Origin: Strigops habroptila
Taxonomy: Eukaryota; Chordata; Aves; Psittaciformes; Psittacidae
Reading direction: 5' to 3'
DNA length: 64,000 nucleotides
Assembly: GCF_004027225.2 (NCBI RefSeq)
Contig: NC_044289.2
Coordinates: 10,457,761-10,521,760 of the forward strand
Shown: positions 60,557 through 64,000 of the stretch, one piece after another
Numbering within the stretch: position 1 is the stretch's first letter
Layout of the letters: each line of letters begins with the position of its first letter
Notes under the pieces: generated by a model
Seen by the model: only the letters and a program-made list of their open reading frames with translations
Told to the model about the DNA's origin: nothing
Databases searched by the model: none
Translations under genes and position numbers: made by a program

Positions 60557-60632
60557 TTGTCCTTAGCAAACATTCAAGCACAGCATATTTTTCAGAGGAC
60601 CTTCAGAATCAGAAGTCATTTTAAGTCACATC
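60557..60632 (-). other. NCOA3: NCOA3 non-coding 5'UTR exon with upstream ORFs
   Basis: This 76-bp segment has a strong acceptor (TTGTTTTTCAG at the 60633 side) and a consensus donor (CAA|GTAAGTGA at 60556-60555) on the - strand, 6.8 kb upstream of the start-codon exon. It contains an ATG-TGA start-stop element (60631-60626) and an 18-codon upstream ORF at 60619-60563. Spliced to 53766 it would form the 5' leader. The assignment is inferred from splice sites and position; the exon 1 that would precede it is outside the window. Confidence 0.7.
60563..60619 (-). other. Upstream ORF in NCOA3 leader
   Basis: The ORF begins ATG ACT TCT GAT and ends at TAA (60565-60563). It encodes MTSDSEGPLKNMLCLNVC. 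It lies wholly inside the candidate 5'UTR exon, so it would be in any transcript that includes that exon. Confidence 0.6.
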
Positions 60633-63600
60633 CTGAAAAACAAAAAAGGCTCGATTAAAAAAAGCTTGCTTCCATTTTTTCATCTAATATTAATAAACTT
60701 GCCAAAAAGTAAACACTCAATAGTGAGCTATTTTAATGCCAAATGACTTTAAAACTCACAATCACTGTAACTGTCATCTCTGCTATATGCTAAACAGCTC
60801 AAAAGTCTTAATATCACAAATGCCACAGGTAAGCTGGATCTCCTTTCACATAAGAACTAAATATATTTATTTTTAATGTAATCTTTTTTCTAACTTTGAA
60901 AGAAATAATGAAACTACTGTAGATGGTTGATCTTAGTAAATTTTAAGTCTCAATATAAAACGTTGCAACACCAAATAAATTGTTTTGTAAAGTTATGACT
61001 GGCAAGTAAAACTTCAGTGTGTAGCCACTATGTCAGCCTGTGCACACCGCTTGGTACATAACTATTACCTGAGAACAGCAAACTGATTTCAGAGCTATGA
61101 ACACTCAGGCTTCTGGATGAAATTCTGGGAATGACTAATCCATATTATCATGCATTTTGTACAAGGTATGATTAAGTGTACTAATTAGTGGGATTCTGGG
61201 TCTCTACAGAGAATTACAGTAACTTAGGCAAAGTTTTAAACAACAGCTGTGTGATTGAATTGATTTACTGAAAACTGCTTAAAGCGCTACGTAAAGCAGG
61301 GGCTGTTGAAGCTAATTAGAAAAATAAATTGCTCTTGGGAATTATTTATGAGCCATTCACATGTAAGCACACACCATAGTCCTATCCAAAATCAAGAGTT
61401 TCAAAATTGATACTTCTACCCAGACTACTTAATAGGTAATCACTAGCAGGCAGGTAAATGAGTTTCATTCAAGTACCGCATTTCTTCAGAAATTAAACTG
61501 AAGCTTTTCATATCAACTGGTTGCATGTGCATTCATCTGCTGGTTTAACCATCCCTCTGACAATACTGATTGTAGCTTTATTTATACCAACTGGAATTAC
61601 CAATTAGAAGGTTGATTGACAATGTGGTCACGTAAAAGTAAGCATCAAGAGTAAATTGTCTCCTAATTAAAGACTTCTGTAACACCATTTTATGCTAAAT
61701 CAACCTCTGCTAATCATGGAAACCAGAACAAAAGCACACACAAGGAAAAATAGAAGGAAAGAAAAAAAGAAAAGAAAAATTTAAGACATATGAAGATGCA
61801 GTATCAAGAACATTTGGGTATCACAGAAAATTAAATCCTTCAGCTGTTCATTTCTGTAAAAATGCTAAACCAGACTTACACTACACGCAGTGATAGCTTC
61901 CTATCCAGCTTCCCTGGGATGGTCTTATACCCAACAAGGGCTATTTTCTGGTATCTCCACTGGACAGAATTTATTAAACAAAAAGGTTATAAATTACATT
62001 CACTTTTCAGTCTCATGTGCAAGCTTTTTCATCAAATTTCTGCAACAGCTTGATAAACTGGAAAACAGAAGCAGTTAAAGAGAATCACAAATGGGTCTCA
62101 CTAAGAAGTTGACCCATGTAGGAGAAATGAACATCACAAAATCACTTAAAGGTGGAAGATTCAACACCCACAAGTATCAAAAGGATTCTGTATGACTGGA
62201 AATGCAAGGGGAAAGAGAAGAACCCTGAAAATGTATTAAATTGAAGACCACATAAAAATCTTGACACTATATAAACTAGTTTTAGAATATTCCCTTTATA
62301 TTCCTCTCAAATAAATATTAATTCAATGGATGTCAATATCTGAGCTGTTTAAACACAAGATGGAATACAACTTCCCAAAGAAGTACTGCAGTAAAGTAAC
62401 AAAAACCTAACCTTCTGAACAATCTGAAGGCTCTTAATGGGTTAGAAAAGGGTTAGAAAAGGCATCTAGAGTAGCATTTCACTCATGTGGTCTGGCCAAA
62501 TGCTGCAGAGCCCCATCCTATGAGAACTGTCAATTTGCAGAGCAACCCAGACAGATACTCTGAACTGTGTTCCACAGAGCAGGATGAAATTAAACCAACC
62601 TGAAGTAGAGATGAAAACTCTACCAGCAAACCATGAAGTTAACATCAAATACAATACAGCAAAATTTTGCCGCATATCAAAAGGAAATTTGACCTCAAGT
62701 TACTACCACTATAACAGGTTATTAAAATTTTATAATCTAATAAGTCATTACATTATTATCATCTACTGGCACAGGTTGCCCAGAGAAGCTGATGACTTCC
62801 CCATGCGTGAAGTGTTCAAGGCCAGGTTGGACCCAGGGGCTTGGAGCAACCTGCTCTAGTGGAAGGTGTCCCTGCCCGTGGTGGGGGCTTGGAACTGGAT
62901 AAGCTTTAAGGTCCCTTCCAACCCAAACCAGTCTGTGATTCTATGATTTAGATGAAAAAATAAAATACATCCCTATTTTTCAATACTACTTGGTCTGTTC
63001 TTGCTAATGAAAGCCCGATCTCTTACATACTGAAAACTGACCACTCAACCTGGTTATCCCTACTCTAAACCTCCTACATGCTTCCTCTTCTGAGTACAGA
63101 GGTAACAGCCAACTCCTTAACCTTTTTTAACACAAAAAATATTTTATTTCAACATTTTTTCTCTTCTGCTTCACATGAATCAGTTTAGGTTATTAGAGTG
63201 CCTATTAGAGTACCAGAGTGATATTAGAGTATCAAAGCACAGCCACGCACCAAGTGATTGCCAGTGTCAGTATCCTTCTAAAAGCTCAGCATTTGGGGCT
63301 GTACCACCAGCTTCTCCCTCAGCTCTCACCACTCCAGTACCACTTTCAACACGTGAACGTACTATTTCCTGTCTAAAAACTGCTCAACCCAAAAAACACA
63401 AGTGCTCAAACAAAAACATTGTTTGATATGTTTTCACCTCAATAAGTTTGACATAGTGACCTTCAACTGATTTCCTCACCTTCAGAATAAGCTACAGAGA
63501 TAGTCACTTTACACCATAGAGAAACTGGGCATCCAGCAGAGCCTGGCTACCAAATTCAATTTTCATTTTTACACACAGTCCAGCTTTCAATCCAATTTTT

Positions 63601-64000
63601 AAAAGATATAAAAGAAGGAACATTACATTAGAGCGTGGATGGGATAGCTAAGTGACAAGGCATATTGTTGCCTGTGGCACAGACAACAACAACAATATGA
63701 CAGTGAGCTAGAACTGCACTGTTCTTAAGGTTAAAAATACACATATATATTCATAGTCGAATGTGCCAGATATGGCAAACACAATGGTTACTTTTTGAAA
63801 GAAGATGTGACAAGGACAGTCTCTGTAATCCTCCTTAAGTGTTCCAGAAATAATTAATGTGCCTGCTTAAGAAAGAAATCAAATACACTTCAAAACTACA
63901 GCACATAAAACTAGCGTATTTTTAAACCTCTGGCAGAGGGGAAAAATGCACCAGATAAAATGCCAACGAACCTTAACTACAGCTTTGTGAATCTGAAAGC
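60633..64000 (-). other. NCOA3: NCOA3 upstream intron (continues beyond window)
   Basis: A/T-rich non-coding sequence with one CR1 (62766-62949), an A/G-rich tract at about 61740-61785 and small direct repeats (GGGTTAGAAAA twice at about 62439-62460; ATTAGAGT several times at about 63190-63230). I see no CpG island, so the main promoter is not here. Confidence 0.65.
62766..62949 (+). repeat. CR1 LINE fragment
   Basis: TGGCACAGGTTGCCCAGAGA, AGCAACCTGCTCTAGTGGAA, AAGGTCCCTTCCAACCCAAA, ending at GTGATTCTATGATTT. Confidence 0.94.

Noticed and set aside
61740..61785. A/G-rich tract as a functional triplex or regulatory element
   Set aside because: Short and degenerate; purine-rich simple sequence is common in introns.

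Overview
The window is vertebrate nuclear DNA, almost certainly from a bird. Genes are split into many short exons with GT-AG introns. Chicken-repeat-1 (CR1) LINE tails are scattered on both strands. Two copies of an LTR family that I recognise from neoavian genomes sit in introns. Two genes account for nearly all the coding sequence, and they converge tail to tail: SULF2 (extracellular heparan-sulfate 6-O-endosulfatase 2) on the + strand and NCOA3 (nuclear receptor coactivator 3, SRC-3/AIB1) on the - strand. The same neighbours and orientation occur on human chromosome 20q13, so I infer the homologue of chicken chromosome 20.

Region 1-27,100 (+). This holds the last 13 coding exons of SULF2. 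They run from the start of the hydrophilic heparan-sulfate-binding domain to the GQLWEGWEG end, 481 codons plus stop. The sulfatase catalytic domain and the promoter lie before the window. Splice phases agree through every junction. A poly(A) signal is at 27,088. The 3'UTR is unusual: 11 bases after the SULF2 stop, in another frame, a 70-codon open stretch begins that looks like protein. I believe it resembles a frame in the SULF1 3'UTR. Two more coding-like pieces follow.

Region 27,100-28,730. This short intergenic gap holds no gene that I can support.

Region 28,730-64,000 (-). This is NCOA3: a 3.2 kb 3'UTR, 21 coding exons (1,401 codons plus stop; the summed exon length of 4,206 nt divides by three) and one upstream non-coding exon at 60,557-60,632. 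The first exon and promoter lie beyond 64,000. Domains in order are bHLH, PAS-A, PAS-B, a Ser/Thr-rich region, three LXXLL receptor boxes in one 881-nt exon, the CBP/p300-binding domain, and a Gln/Met-rich C-terminus with a very short polyglutamine run. Introns carry four CR1 copies and two solo LTRs with perfect 5-bp target duplications, one of them inserted into a CR1.

The two proteins act in different places. SULF2 is secreted or cell-surface and edits heparan sulfate. NCOA3 is a nuclear transcription coactivator. Nothing in the sequence suggests that they form an operon-like unit. I saw no rRNA, tRNA, CRISPR array or prokaryotic feature.
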